Shown here: positions 1 through 11,000 of the stretch, piece by piece
Position numbering within the stretch: the first letter of the stretch is position 1
How the letters are laid out: each line of letters opens with the position of its first letter
Origin: AP-15 sp963698995
GTDB taxonomy: Bacteria > Pseudomonadota > Alphaproteobacteria > ATCC43930 > CGMCC-115725
NCBI GenBank assembly: GCA_963698995.1
Contig: CAVOTD010000091.1
Location: forward strand, 1 to 64,000
Length of the DNA stretch: 64,000 bases
Direction: 5' to 3'
Made by a program: the position numbers and the translations under genes
Notes under the pieces: generated by a model
What the model saw: only the letters and a program-made list of their open reading frames with translations
What the model was told of the DNA's origin: nothing
Databases searched by the model: none

Positions 1-2
1 CT

Positions 3-368
3 GATCTCCTGCTCGAGAGCGGAGGCTTCGGCCTCATCGTCCTCGACCTCAGCGACTTGCCGCCGCAATCCGCGCGCCGCATCCCGCTGACCACATACGT
101 CCGCTTCCGCCGCGCCGTTGAGCACAAACCCACGATCCTGCTAGCGATCGAACAGCACCCCATCGCCGGAAGCTGCTCGACCCTGCTGCTGCAATTAGGA
201 GTGCGGAATGATTCAGAAAAAACCATACAGCGGACACAAATCGCGAATCCCACGCACGCCAATCTGCTGGATGGATTGAACGTCCACGCCGAACTTGCCC
301 GCTCCCGCATCGACCGCAAGCCCGCGCACTCCGTCGCCTTCGCAACTAAAACTGCCTGGGCCGGATGA
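3..368 (+). CDS. RecA/ImuA-like protein, C-terminal part
   Basis: The frame is open from the window edge (codon at base 3) to TGA at 366-368, so only about 121 C-terminal residues are present. The visible strand-turn pattern (GGFGLIVLDLSDLPP, then RRIPLTTYVRFRRAVE, then AGSCSTLLLQL) resembles the back half of the RecA-like core of ImuA-type proteins. These proteins accompany translesion polymerases in damage-induced mutagenesis. No Walker A is visible because the front is off the window. The tail after residue ~70 is less family-like. The next bases belong to a reverse-strand gene fragment, so the 3' flank may not be native. A divergent RecA paralogue is the main alternative. Confidence 0.5.
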   Translation, partial: DLLLESGGFGLIVLDLSDLPPQSARRIPLTTYVRFRRAVEHKPTILLAIEQHPIAGSCSTLLLQLGVRNDSEKTIQRTQIANPTHANLLDGLNVHAELARSRIDRKPAHSVAFATKTAWAG

Positions 369-762
369 ACGCGCCGTACACGCGGCGGCGGATGTTCATC
401 GCGTCCGAGATCGTCTTCATGCCTGGCGCCCAGCGGGAAAACTCGTCATGGCCGAAATAGGACTGCCTGACCCCGGCCGCCACCACGAGTTCGTCGTAGC
501 CGAACTCGAGGCGGTCACCACCGACCCGCCGGGCGATCACCCGGCGGCCCGGCACATCGAAATCGGCGACCTCGGCCATCACGCAGTTGACGTTCTTCTT
601 CCTCTTGAGCAGATCACGCAGCGGGGTGGCGATCTTCCCCTCGGACAGGATGCCGGTGGCGCACTGGTAGAGCAGCGGCGCGAATACGCGGGCTGGGATC
701 GGTCGATCATGGTCACCGAGACGTCGCTGCGCCGCAGCGCGCGGACCGCGAACAGGCCGGCG
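369..762 (-). pseudogene. ndh: Type II NADH dehydrogenase, internal fragment
   Basis: Read on the minus strand this encodes about 130 residues of an FAD-dependent NADH:quinone oxidoreductase. It runs from just after the N-terminal dinucleotide-binding glycines (AGLFAVRALRRSDVSVTMID) through PLLYQCATGILS and EGKIATPLRDLL to MKTISDAMNIRRRVYGAF. The full family is about 400-450 residues, so both ends are missing. At the 5' side the frame runs straight out of the TPR gene upstream. At the 3' side it runs into the antisense of the RecA/ImuA-like gene and stops six codons later. One frame change is needed near 680. It is either a deletion remnant or a chimeric join. It cannot make a working enzyme. 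Confidence 0.6.
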
Positions 763-1862
763 ACCTTGAGCAGCAGCAGCTGGGAGTCCTCGCCGTCGGC
801 GGCCGTCGCGGCGTCGCCGCCGTGCGCGAGCAGGGGCTCGACGGTGGCCAGGGCGCGGTCCACGTCGCCGGTCAAGTAGTAGGCCCACGCCGAGCTGCCG
901 CTGCAAGCGGACGTCGCCCCGCTCGGCCTCCGGCGCCGCGGTGAGCGTCGCCAGCACCGCGGCGTAGTCGTTCGCGGCGGCCCTCGAGCTCGGCCAGGGT
1001 GAGGCGCGCCTCGAGCGCGGCGGGCTCGAAGTCGAGGATCTGGGCGAGCACCGTCTCGGCCTCCTTGGCCTTGTCGTCGCGCAGCAGCGCTTCCACCAGC
1101 AAGGCGTAGGCGGCCCGCTGTTGGGGGGCGTTCATGGATGACCTCGCGGAACACCTCCGCCGCCTTGGCGGGCTGCTGCTGCTCGAGGTAGAGCCGCCCG
1201 AGGTTGATCGCCGTCTGCAAGTCCTCCGGATCGCTCTGGTGCACGGTCTCGAGCGCCTCGAGGGCGGTGTGCAGCGGCGGCAGGGTCCTGGCCCGCCATC
1301 TCGAGGTAGACCAGGCCGACGCCCCGCAGCACGTCGAGGTTGTGCGGCGCGAGCTGGCGGGCCTTGCCGACCTCGTCGGTCGCCTGGCGCAGGTAGCCGG
1401 TCTGGGCGCTGGGCAGGCGCGCGGCCTGGGCCAGGCGGGCGAGCAGCTGGGCGTGCTCGAGATGGATGTAGGCGGAGTCGGGGCGGGCCTTCTCGGCCTC
1501 CTCGAAGGCCGACAGGGCCTCGGGCAGCATGCCGTCGCCGAGCCAGCAGGTTGGCCATCAGGAACTCGAAGTCGCCGCTGCCGCCGCGAGGGGCGTCGGG
1601 AGCGCCGGATGGGCGCGGAGCGCCGGCGGGCGCGAGCGTTCCAGCGTCGGGGCCTGCGGCGCTGGCGGGCTCGGCGCGCTCGAGGCGGCAGGGACCGCCC
1701 TGAACGCCCTGGATGCGTCAGCGCTCGGGCCGGCAGCGCCGCGCGGAGGCCGACGATGGCGCCGAAGCCGCCGAACGCGCCGCGGGCAAGCGCACCGATG
1801 GCGCCGAGTGCCAGCGAGAGCGACGAGACGGTCGCGAGCCGAGATCGCGCCAATTTCCTCAT
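763..1862 (-). CDS. Exported TPR-repeat protein, frameshifted and 3'-truncated
   Basis: The start at 1862 gives a basic, hydrophobic N-terminus (MRKLARSRLATVSSLSLALG) that looks like a signal peptide, then an Ala/Pro-rich linker. Tetratricopeptide helices follow: EALSAFEEAEKARPDSAY near 1530-1450, DEVGKARQLAPHNLDVLRG, TAINLGRLYLEQQQPAKAAE near 1215-1140 and AYYLTGDVDRALATVEPLL near 860. These repeats alternate between three frames, so several indels are present, most likely sequencing errors. The product is expected in the periplasm as a protein-interaction scaffold. The reading frame continues without a break into the NADH dehydrogenase fragment at ~762, so the natural C-terminus is missing. 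No function can be assigned beyond TPR. Confidence 0.55.
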
Positions 1863-1891
1863 CCGGCCAGAATAGCAGCCGCACGCGTCGC

Positions 1892-1921
1892 TTTACAAGG
1901 CTCTAGAGCCGCTTCTATAAT
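1892..1921 (+). promoter_or_regulatory. Sigma-70-like promoter for the GspE-N gene
   Basis: TTTACA at 1892-1897 and TATAAT at 1916-1921 are separated by 18 bases. They lie in the divergent gap between the reverse TPR gene and the forward gene starting at 2024. The fit to the bacterial housekeeping consensus is close. Assigning it to the gene at 2024 is inference from position and direction. Confidence 0.4.
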
Positions 1922-2023
1922 CGTGGCGCAGCAGATAAGTGGCGTCCCGACAAGCAGTTAGAAAAGCCGAACCTCGAACCCCCGTCCACCGCCCCGAATT
2001 GAGCACGGAACGACGTCGGGAGC

Positions 2024-3736
2024 ATGGGTAAGCTCGGACAGCTCCTGGTCGCGCGGGGCTGGATCACGGTCCAGCAGCTGACGCGCGCGCTGCAGACGCC
2101 AGAACGCCGTGGGAGGGCGGGTCGGCACCTGCCTGCTCGAGATGGAGGTGCTGGGCGAAGACCTGCTGGTGCGCTCGCTGTCCGAGCAGCTGGGCGTGCC
2201 GGCCGCCGTCATCGAGGACCTGCGCGGCATCCCGGACGAGGTGCTGCGCCTCATCCCCGAGAAGCTGGCGCGGCGCTGCCGCACCATCCCGTTCCGGGTG
2301 TCCGGCGGGCGGCTCGACGTCGCGATGCAGGACCCGCGCAACCTGGTCTGCCAGGACGAGATCGCCTTCGCGTGCGGCCGGCGGGTCAAGGTGCACGTGC
2401 TGCACGAGCTGCGGATCTACGAGGCGTTGCAGCGCTACTACCACGAGGAGTGCCCGTCGCGCTACAGCCTGCTGCTCGACCGCGTCAACCGCGCCCGCTA
2501 CCTGTGGAGCGCCAAGGAAGGCGGCGCGCGGCCGGGACTGCCGCGTCGGACGCGGCAGACCGCACCGAGGTCTTGAGCGCCCTGCCCGCCGACGGCCTGC
2601 TGGCCGAGACGCCGCGATTCCGGCCGCCGCCGCTGCCGGAGCCCGCGTTTCCGCCGCTGCCGCGCCGGCGGTCGCTGTTCCGGTCGCGCACCGCGCCAAC
2701 CCCGCCGAGCCACCGGCCGCCGGCGCCGACGGCGGCGGCGCGCAGCTGTTGCCGCCGCTCGAGGAGCTCGACCTGCGGCCCGGCCGCAGCGCCGCGGGGT
2801 GCGCCGACACCGCCGCCCGCGCCGGCGTCAGTCGCTGCCGCCGCGCCCCAGCCGGCAGAGGAACGCCGCAGGCTGCGGCTGAGGCGCCGCAACGGGAAGC
2901 AGCTGCGACGCGACGGACGCCGCGGGTAGCGGCGGATCCCGCCAGAATCGCCGCCGGTGCCGCGGGAAGCGGCCGACGCTGGGGCCAGGCGCCGAGTCGG
3001 ATCGGACCTGGAAGCGACCCTCGCGCTGGGTCCGCCCACCGCGGCGCACGCAGCGGCCGCCCGCCGCGGCAACGTCGCCGCCGCCGGCAGCGGCAGCGCC
3101 GGCGCGGGAGCGGCCCGTGGCGCAGAAAGTGGCGGTCACGCGACGGAGCGCCGTCGCTGGGGCTGGACGAGCGCCGGCTGCCGGCAGCTCGGGCGACCAG
3201 CCCCGGCGTCGCCGCGCCGGAGCCGCCGCGCCAGGCCCCGGCCGACGTGGCGCAGGTCGAGGCGGCTCGCGCTGACCCACGACAGCGAGGAAGTGGGGCG
3301 CCTGGTGCTCGGGTTCCTGGCGCACAGCTTCCGGCGCGTGGCGCTGTTCCAGGTGGCGCGCGACCGCGTCAGCGCCTGGATGGCGCGCGGCGACGGCATC
3401 GACCAGGAAGCGTTCGGCCGCTACGCGGTGAGCTTCACGCAACCTTCGGTGTTCCTCAACCTGCAGCAGGGGAGCGGCATCCACATCGGGCCGTCTGCCG
3501 CCCATGACAGACACACCGCGAGCTGGCCTTGTGCTGGGGCGGCGGGTTGCCGCGCGACTGCGTGGTGCTGCCGGTGCGACTCAAAGACCGCCTGGTGTCC
3601 GTCATCTACATGGATGGCGGCAACCGCGGCCTCGGAGGGATCGATCTCGAGCAGATGCACCGCCTGACGGCGGCAACCGGCGACCGCTTTCGAGCGCTGC
3701 ATCCTCCGCAAGAAACGCGGCTACGCTCAGTCCTGA
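2024..3736 (+). CDS. GspE/MshE N-domain protein with linker and C-terminal domain
   Basis: The ATG at 2024 opens MGKLGQLLVARGWITVQQLTRALQ. After a frame change near 2105 the protein continues with LLEMEVLGEDLLVRSLSEQ, IPDEVLRLIPEKLARR and GRLDVAMQDPRNLV. This is the type II secretion ATPase N-terminal (MshEN-like) fold found alone in many proteins, where it can bind nucleotides such as c-di-GMP. A long Pro/Ala/Arg-rich linker (~2580-3250, frames unclear) leads to a conserved C-terminal domain (EEVGRLVLGFLAHSFRRVAL, FGRYAVSFTQPSVFLNL, RLKDRLVSVIYMDGG). It resembles a GAF-like sensor. After a last frame change near 3690 it ends RKKRGYAQS at TGA 3734-3736. No Walker motifs are present, so it is not a secretion ATPase. 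A regulatory role is inference. Confidence 0.65.
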
Positions 3737-3752
3737 CAAAGGTTTGGCTCGG

Positions 3753-3782
3753 TTGACACCCTGTCGGACCGGTTGCTAGACT
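3753..3782 (+). promoter_or_regulatory. Strong sigma-70-like promoter for the IHF/HU gene
   Basis: A perfect TTGACA at 3753-3758 is followed after 18 bases by TAGACT at 3777-3782, about 20 bases before the ATG at 3804. It overlaps nothing coding except the 3' flank of the preceding gene. It would transcribe the DNA-binding protein gene separately from its upstream neighbour. Confidence 0.55.
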
Positions 3783-3803
3783 CGGCGCCGTTTCGGAGCC
3801 CAA

Positions 3804-4070
3804 ATGATCAAGTCTGACATCGTGGACCACGTGGCGGAGAGCACCGAGGTGCCCCGGGTCAAGGCTGCCCAGGCGGTCGACATCATCATCGAGGCGATGA
3901 AGACCGCGCTGTGCGACGGCAAGCGCATCGAGCTCCGAGGCTTCGGCGTCTTCCAGGTCCGCGACCGCAAGAAGGGCGTGGGCCGCAATCCGAAGACCGG
4001 CGTCGAGGTGGCGATCTCGCCCGGCAAGACGGTACGCTTCAAGCCGGGCAAGGACCTCAAGAATCTCTGA
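3804..4070 (+). CDS. IHF/HU-family DNA-binding protein
   Basis: This is an intact 88-residue protein, the normal family length. It is a small dimeric protein that bends DNA in the minor groove and organises the nucleoid. The hallmark beta-arm segment GRNPKTGVEVAIS is present, preceded by RIELRGFGVFQVRDRKKG and followed by PGKTVRFKPGKDLK. The start MIKSDIVDHVAEST is typical of the IHF-beta branch, but I cannot separate IHF from HU by eye. A good promoter lies directly upstream. This gene has no frame damage, unlike both neighbours. Confidence 0.95.
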   Translation: MIKSDIVDHVAESTEVPRVKAAQAVDIIIEAMKTALCDGKRIELRGFGVFQVRDRKKGVGRNPKTGVEVAISPGKTVRFKPGKDLKNL

Positions 4071-4148
4071 GCTGAAAGACGCAGACCGACCTGGCCCGGG
4101 GACGGGCAGCCGCCACGCCCGGACCGTCGGCCGACCCTGGGCGCCGCC

Positions 4149-5236
4149 GTGCTCCACGCGTCCGGCGGCGGATCCGGGCCCGGAGACGCCTCGGGCCAGC
4201 TCGGCCTCTGGCGCGCCTGCGGAGCCCTGGCTGGCCGCTGCGTTGCCGGCGCGCGCCCCAGCCGGCGCCGCGCCGCCGCCGCGCTACGGGCTGGCGCTGC
4301 TGCTCTTCGGCCTCACCTTCTTCTGCACCACGACGCTCGGTCCGGTGCTCGCCGCCTGGAGCCAGCGACGGCCTGCCGCCGACGTCTTCCCGCTGATCAC
4401 GCCGCGGCCTGGTGGCGCAGGGTGTGGAGCCACCCGGCGCTGCTGCGCCTCGGCCTGTCGTTCTCGCTGCCGGTGCTGATCATCCTGTTCGTCCACGAGA
4501 TGGGGCACTACCTGACCTGCCGGCGCTACCGGCTGCCGTCGACCCTGCCCTACTTCCTGCCCCTGCCCGCGGTGCTCGGCACGCTCGGCGCCTTCATCCG
4601 CATCCGCGTGCCGATCCGCGACCAAGCGCGAGCTCTTCGACGTCGGCGTCGCCGGACCGCTCGCCGGCTTCGCTGGCGCTGCTGCCGTTCCTGCTCTACG
4701 GCGTCGCCCGCTCGGAGGCCGTGCCGCTGCGGCTCGCCGCCGGCGCGTCGCGCCTGGTGCCCGGCGCAGTGCCTGGCCATGGAGCTGGCGACGCGCCTCT
4801 TTCACGGGCCGCTCGCCGACGGCATGGTCCTGCGCCTCCACCCTTTCGCCCTGGCCGCCTGGTTCGGCCTGCTGGCCACCGCCGTCAACCTCCTCCCCCT
4901 CGGGCCAGCTCGACGGCGGCCACATCCTCTATGCCGCGGCCGGCCGCTGGCAGCGCCGGCTGGCGCTGCCGCTGTGGGTGGCGCTGGCCCTCGCTGGGGT
5001 CCTCTGGGGCGGCTGGGTCGTCTGGTGCGTGGTGATCTTCGCCATGGGCCTCTATCACCCGCCGGTCATCGACGAAGCAACCCCGCTCGACAGCCGCCGC
5101 CGCGCCCTCGCCGTCGCCGCGCTGCTCATCCTCGCCCTGAGCTTCACGCCCGAGGGGAGCCATCGAGACCTGCGCGAACGACGACCCCGCACCGCCGCGT
5201 CACGGCAACACGCCGGTCGCCACGCTGTCCCCCTGA
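4149..5236 (+). CDS. Site-2 protease, M50 family membrane metalloprotease
   Basis: The zinc-binding motif HEMGH is visible near 4495-4510, followed by YLTCRRYRLPSTLPYFLPLP. The downstream metal-ligand region appears as NLLPLG then LDGGHILYA near 4890-4930. Hydrophobic stretches (LALLLFGLTFFCTTTLGPVL, LPVLIILFV, WVVWCVVIFAMGLYHPP) mark several membrane helices. Such proteases cut transmembrane substrates within the bilayer. The reading frame changes at least four times (near 4400, 4630, 4760 and 4905). The stop TGA at 5234-5236 is chosen from the frame ending HGNTPVATLSP. The start, a GTG near 4149, is uncertain because the front is low in complexity. Confidence 0.75.
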
Positions 5237-5245
5237 GCCTCCACC

Positions 5246-5687
5246 TCAGAAGTCGGCGACCAGCGTCACCGGCCCGTCGTTGACCAGCTGCCACCGTCCA
5301 TCTGGGCGCGGAAGCGACCGGTGGCCACCTCGCAGCCGCGCTGCGCGCAGCGCCGCGACCAAGGCGTCGACCAGCGGCGCCGCGTGCTCGGGCGGCGCGG
5401 CGCGGTCGAACGACGGGCGCCGGCCGCGGGCGAGCGAGCCGGCGAGGGTGAACTGCGAGACCACCAGGAAGGCGCCGCCGACCGCCGCCGCGTCGAGGTT
5501 CATCTTGCCCGCCTCGTCGTCGAAGACGCGCAGGCCGGCCAGCTTCTCCGCGGCTGCCGGAGCGGCGGGCGGCAGCGTCGCCCTGCTCGACGCCCACCAA
5601 CACCAGCAGGCCGCGACCGATCGCACCGACGGTCTCGCCGGCGACCTGCACGGCCGCCGAGCTGACCCGCTGGATCACCAGGCGCAT
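5246..5687 (-). CDS. dtd: D-aminoacyl-tRNA deacylase
   Basis: This enzyme frees tRNA from wrongly attached D-amino acids and glycine. From the ATG at 5687 the protein begins MRLVIQRVSSAAVQVAGETV. After a frame change near 5580 it carries the conserved SQFTL motif (LVVSQFTLAGSL) and ends NDGPVTLVADF, which contains the NxGPxT signature that shapes the active site. The length of about 147 residues is normal. It is convergent with the site-2 protease and divergent from ssb. The only oddity is the single indel. Confidence 0.88.
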
Positions 5688-5896
5688 CGTATTCGGCATG
5701 CTTTTCCGTCTTCATTGACATGGATGGGTCCGCTGTGCTCGAGGCCCCTCGTTCGCCGCACCGACCGACGCAACGTGGTACCTCATCGTCCGAGCCCGTC
5801 ATCGCCCCGTCATCGCAATGAACGCGATGGCGATCGGTCCGCGGTGCCTGAACCGTGTGGTACCGTACTCCATTCCGAATTCGAGGAGAACCGCGC

Positions 5897-6337
5897 ATGT
5901 TGAACAAAGTCATGCTGATCGGCAATCTCGGCCGCGATCCCGAGGTGCGCTCGACGCCGTCCGGACAGCCGGTCGCCAGCTTCACCCTGGCCACCAACCG
6001 CCGCTGGAAGGACAAGAGACGGTCAGCGCCAGGAGCAGACGGAGTGGCACAACATCGTGGTCTGGGGCAAGCAGGCCGAGATCGCCGCCCAGTACCTCAC
6101 CAAGGGCAAGCAGATCTATCGTGGAGGGCCGCATCCAGACCCGCTCGTGGGACGACAAGCAGAGCGGCGAGAAGAAATACCGCACCGAGGTCGTCTGCGA
6201 CAATTTCCAGATGCTCGGCCAGCGCGGCGGCGGACCCGACATGGAAGCCGACGCCCCGCACTCCGGCGGCGGCCCCACCTACGACGAAGGCCTCGGCGGC
6301 CCCGGCGCGCCACGAGGACGACGATATTCCGTTCTAG
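5897..6337 (+). CDS. ssb: Single-stranded DNA-binding protein
   Basis: The ATG at 5897 follows GAGGAGAA. The N-terminus MLNKVMLIGNLGRDPEVRST and the segments SFTLATNRRWKD, EWHNIVVWGKQAEIAAQYL and TEVVCDNFQMLG are the OB-fold of SSB. The protein ends in the acidic tail DDDIPF, the conserved docking peptide for repair proteins. It is about 145 residues. Frame changes are needed near 6020, 6120 and 6310, so the gene is readable only piecewise. The protein coats single strands in replication, recombination and repair. Confidence 0.9.
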   Translation: MLNKVMLIGNLGRDPEVRSTPSGQPVASFTLATNRRWKDKRRSAPGADGVAQHRGLGQAGRDRRPVPHQGQADLSWRAASRPARGTTSRAARRNTAPRSSATISRCSASAAADPTWKPTPRTPAAAPPTTKASAAPARHEDDDIPF

Positions 6338-6718
6338 CTCGCGCTGGCCGCCGGCAGGGGCATATAGGTTCCACCCGCGGGCAAAGTGGCCTGAGGCAAG
6401 GCAGGCCCGCGGGCGCGGTGACGTGGCGGCAGGGACCTGAGCTCCTGCCTGCGGCAGACGGGCTGGCGGCGGGGACCACGGTTCCGGTGCGCGGTGGCGG
6501 GCGCGGCGAAACTCGGAGCGGCGCTGGGGCGTTCTAGAGGGAACCTGGGGCAAGGCCACCGCCCCAGCGGTAACCGGCGGGGCGCGGGTGACGTCTATCC
6601 GCTGGGGCGCGCTCCTGGCGCCCTGCGCGCGCCGCGGGCCCGGCTTGCCGGGCCGCCGTTCGCCATGCGGCGAGACCCCATTCGCAAAGAGGCGCAGCAG
6701 GTGAAAAAGGACTGATCC
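6338..6718. other. Intergenic stretch, no gene seen
   Basis: These 381 bases between ssb and the efflux operon are G-rich with short repeats of a GGCGG type. I see no frame with family-like protein, no clear promoter and no clean hairpin. It ends with a purine-rich stretch before the ATG at 6719 that could serve as ribosome binding site. Confidence 0.5.
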
Positions 6719-8044
6719 ATGCCCGAAGGATCGATCATTCGACCGGCGGCCCCGGCGGCGGCGACCCCGCGCCAGGCCAGCCGGCTTCCTCTGGACGCCA
6801 CAGGTGGGTGTGGGTGCTGCCCGTCGTGATCGTCGCGGGGGTGGTGCTGTTCTTCTATTCCCGTCAGGCGACGGGGCGATCGGCCAAAAGCGGCCGTGGA
6901 CAGGGATCGCGCGCCGTGCCGATCACCACGGCGACGGTCAAGAAGGGCGCGATCGACGTCTACGTCACCGCCCTCGGCACCGTGACGCCGGTCTACACGG
7001 TGACGGTGACCAGCCGCGTGCAGGGCCAGATCATGAGCGTCAACTACACGAAGGGCAGATGGTGCACAAGGGGCGTCGCTCTCGAGATCGATCCGCGACC
7101 CTATCAGGCGGCCCTGACGCAGGCGGAAGGGCAGCTGGCGCACGACCAGGCGGTGCTGGCGGAAGCGCGCATCGATCTGGATCGCTACAAGGCGGCGGCC
7201 GCGCGCAACGCCATCGCCAGCAGCAGCTCGACGACCAGGAGAAGGTCGTGCTGCAGGACGAGGGCACGGTCAAGAACGACCAGGGCCAGATCGACAACGC
7301 CAAGCTCAACCTGGACTACTGCCACATCACCTCGCCGATCAACGGCCGCGTCGGCCTGCGCCTGGTCGATCCCGGCAACATCGTGCACGCCACCGACACC
7401 ACGGCGCTGGTGGTGATCACGCAGCTCCAGCCGATCACCGTGATCTTCACCATCGCCGAGGACGACCTGCCGCAGATCCAGGCAGCAGCTGCGCGCCGGA
7501 CAGCACGCTGGCGGTGGACGCCTTCGACCGCGACGCAGCAGAAGCAAGCTCGCCACCGGCACGCTGCTCGACGCTCGACAACCAGATCGACACGACCACC
7601 GGCACGGTGCAAGCTGCAAGCGCGATCTTCGCCAACCAGGACGACGCGCTGTTCCCGAACCAGTTCGTCAACGCGCGGCTGCTGGTGCAACACGCAGCAG
7701 GACGCGACGCTGGTGCCGACGCGCGGCCATCCAGCGCAACGCGCAGGGCGACCTTCGTCTACGTCGTCAAGCCCGACCAGACCGTCGACGATGCGCAACG
7801 TCACGGTCGGCACGACCGACGGCGACATCGACCGCGGTCGCAGCGGCCTCGACGCCGGCGACGTGGTGGTCGATCGACGGCGTCGACAAGCTGCAGGACG
7901 GCGCCAAGGTCGCCGTGCAGCCGGCGAACGGCGGCAGCCGGCAGGCGACGGCGCCGGCGACGGCCGGCAAGCCGACGCGGCGCCGGCACCGGCCGGCAAC
8001 GCCGGCAGCGCCGGCCAGCCGCGCCGGAGCACCAGCGCCAGTGA
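6719..8044 (+). CDS. RND efflux periplasmic adaptor (MdtA-like)
   Basis: This is the membrane fusion protein of a tripartite drug pump. One membrane helix (VLPVVIVAGVVLFFYS) follows a short cytoplasmic start. The barrel-sandwich half motif YVTALGTVTPVYTVTVTSRV, the helical hairpin (AEGQLAHDQAVLAEARIDL) and the second half HITSPINGRVGLRLVDPG follow. The C-terminal part is TALVVITQLQPITVIFTIAE and DDALFPNQFVNARLLV. At least six frame changes are needed (near 7070, 7220, 7480, 7600, 7690 and 7850). The stop TGA at 8042-8044 overlaps the GTG start of the next gene, so the two are translationally coupled. It is followed by two pumps, as in mdtABC. Confidence 0.85.
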
Positions 8045-11000
8045 GTCCGTCCCGGCCGTTCATTCTGCGGCCGGTCGCGACGTCGCTGCTGATGGCGGCG
8101 ATCCTGCTGGCCGGCGTCGTCGCGCTACACGCCAGCTGCCGGTCTCGGCGCTGCCCGAGGTCGACTACCCGACCATCCAGGTCGTGACGTTCTATCCCGG
8201 CGCCAGCCCGGACGTGATGGCGTCCTCGGTCACCGCGCCGCTCGAGCGGCAGTTCGGCCAGGTGCCCGGCCTGAACCAGATGACCTCGACCAGCTCCGAC
8301 GGCAGCTCGGTCATCACGCTGCAGTTCATCCTCGACCTGAACATCGACGTCGCCGAGCAGGAAGTGCAGGCGTCGATCAACGCCGCGCGGACGTTATCTG
8401 CCCGCCGACCTGCCGACCCCGCCGATCTACAGCAAGACCAATCCGGCCGACGCGCCGATCCTGACGCTGGCGCTGACCTCCGACGACGCTGCCGCTGTCG
8501 AAGGTCGAGGACCTGGCCGACACGCGCCTGGCGCAGAAGATCTCGCAGCTGCCGGGCGTCGGCCTGGTGAGCATCAGCGGCGGCCAGAAGCCGGCCGTCC
8601 GCATCCAGGCGAATCCCACCGCGCTCGCCGTCGTACGGCCTGAACCTGGAGGACCTGCGCACCGCGCTCGCCGCGGCCAACGTCAACCAGGCCAAGGGCA
8701 ACTTCGACGGCCCGCACCAGGCCTATCACGATCGGCGCCAACGACCAGCTGCTCACCAGCGCCGACTACGCGCCGCTCATCATCGCCTACCGCAACGGCG
8801 CGCCGGTGCGTGCTGTCGCGACGTCGCCACCGTCGTCGACGGCGCCGAGAACGTCCAGCAGGCCGCCTGGATGAACGACGACGCCGGCCGTCATCGTGAA
8901 CATCCAGCGCCAGCCCGGCGCCAACATCATCGCGGTCGTCGACCGCATCAAGACGCTGCTGCCGCAGCTGCAAGCCATCGCTGCCCGCCGTCGGTCAACG
9001 TCACGATCCTGACCGACCGCACCACCACCATCCGCGCCTCGGTCGAGGACGTGCGAGTTCGAGCTGATGCTGACCATCGCGCTGGTCGTGATGGTGATCT
9101 TCCTGTTCCTGCGCAGCCTGTCGGCCACCATCATTCCCAGCGTCGCCGTGCCGCTGTCGCTGGTCGGCACCTTCGGCGTGATGTACCTGCTCGGCTACAG
9201 CCTGAACAACCTGACGCTGATGGCGCTGACCATCTCGACCGGCTTCGTGGTCGACGACGCCATCGTGATGATCGAGAACATCTCGCGCTACATCGAAGAG
9301 GGCGAGACGCCGCTGCGAGGCGGCGCTGCAAGGGCTCCGAGCAGATCGGCTTCACCATCGTCTCGCTGACCGTCTCGCTGATCGCCGTGCTGATTCCGCT
9401 GCTGTTCATGGGCGACATCGTGGGCCGGCTGTTCCGCGAGTTCGCCGTCACGCTGAGCGTCACCATCCTGGTCTCGGCGGTCGTCTCGCTGACGCTGACG
9501 CCGATGATGTGCTCGCAAGCTGCTGCAGCACACGCCGGAAGCCGAGCAGGGCCGCTTCTACCGCGCGTCGGAGCGCGTGCTTCAACGGCATCATCGCGTT
9601 CTACGGCCGGACGCTGCAGTTGGTGCTGCGCCACCAGACCGCTGACGCTGCTGGTCGCGGTCGGCACGCTGGTCGCTCACCATCTGTCTCTACATCATCG
9701 TCCCCAAGGGCTTCTTCCCGGTGCAGGACACCGGCGTGATCCAGGGCATCTCGGAGGCGCCGCAGACGATCTCGTTCGCCGGCGATGTCGCAGCGGCAGC
9801 AGGCGCTGGCGACAGTCATCCTGCAGGACCCGGCCGTCGAGAGCCTGTCCTCGTTCATCGGCATCGACGGCACCAACACGACGCTCGAACAGCGGCCGCA
9901 TCCAGATCAACCTGAAGCCGCTCGACGAGCGCAACGATCGACGCCACCGACGTGATCCGCCGCCTGCAGCCGAAGCTGGCCGAGCGTCGCGGGCATCACG
10001 CTCTACATGCAGCCGGTGCAGGATCTGACGGTCGAAGACCGCGTCAGCCGCACGCAGTACCAGTACACGCTCGAAGACTCCGGACGCAGACGAGCTGCGA
10101 CCTGTGGACGCCGACGACTGCGTCGCCAAGCTGCAGACGCTGCCCGAGCTGCGCGACGTGGCGAGCGATCAGCAGAACCAGACGGCCTGCAGGCCACGTC
10201 TGGTGATCGACCGCGACACCGCCTCGCGCCTCGGCATCACGCCGCAGAGCGATCGACGACACGCTCTACGACGCCTTCGGCCAGCGGCAGGTCTCGACCA
10301 TGTTCACGCAGCTGAACCAGTACCACGTGGTGCTCGAAGTCGGTGCCGCAATTTCAGCAGCGATCCGGATTCGCTGAAGGACATCTACGTGCCGGCCGGT
10401 CGGCGTCGGCAAAGTCTGGCATCGCACGATCGCGCTGGCGGGCACCAATACCGCGCTGACCGGCGCGCGTCACCAACGGCGGCGCAGGTGCCGCTCAGCG
10501 CGTTCACGCACTTCGAGCCGAGCACCGGCGCCGCTCGTCGATCAACCACCAGGGCCAGTTCCCGGCGGTGACGCATCTCGTTCAATCTGGCGCCCGGCGC
10601 CTCGCTGGGCGACGCCGTGAACGGCGATCAACAGGCGCGAGAACGAACTCGGCATGCCCGCCGAGCATCCAGGCCAGCTTCCAGGGCACCGCCGCGGCGT
10701 TCCAGGCCTCGCTGGCCAACGAGCCGCTGCTGATTCTGGCCGCGCTCGTCACCGTCTACATCGTGCTGGGCGTGCTCTACGAGAGCTACATCCATCCCGA
10801 TCACGATTCTCTCGACGCTGCCCTCGGCCGGCGTCGGCGCGCTCCTGGCGCTGATGCTCTTCCGGCATCGACCTCAGCGTGATCGCGCTGATCGGCATCA
10901 TTCTGCTGATCGGCATCGTGAAGAAGAACGCCATCATGATGATCGACTTCGCGCTCGAGGCCGAGCGCAAGGAGGGCAAGACGCCGCGAGGACGCGATCT

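Noticed and set aside
2024..3736. Type II secretion ATPase
   Set aside because: Only the N-terminal GspE-type domain is present; there is no Walker A or B and no other secretion gene nearby.
4149..5903. A 584-codon open frame spanning the site-2 protease and the region antisense to dtd
   Set aside because: Its second half is the complement of a clear D-aminoacyl-tRNA deacylase and its first half contains only one part of the protease frame; it arises from indels in high-GC DNA.
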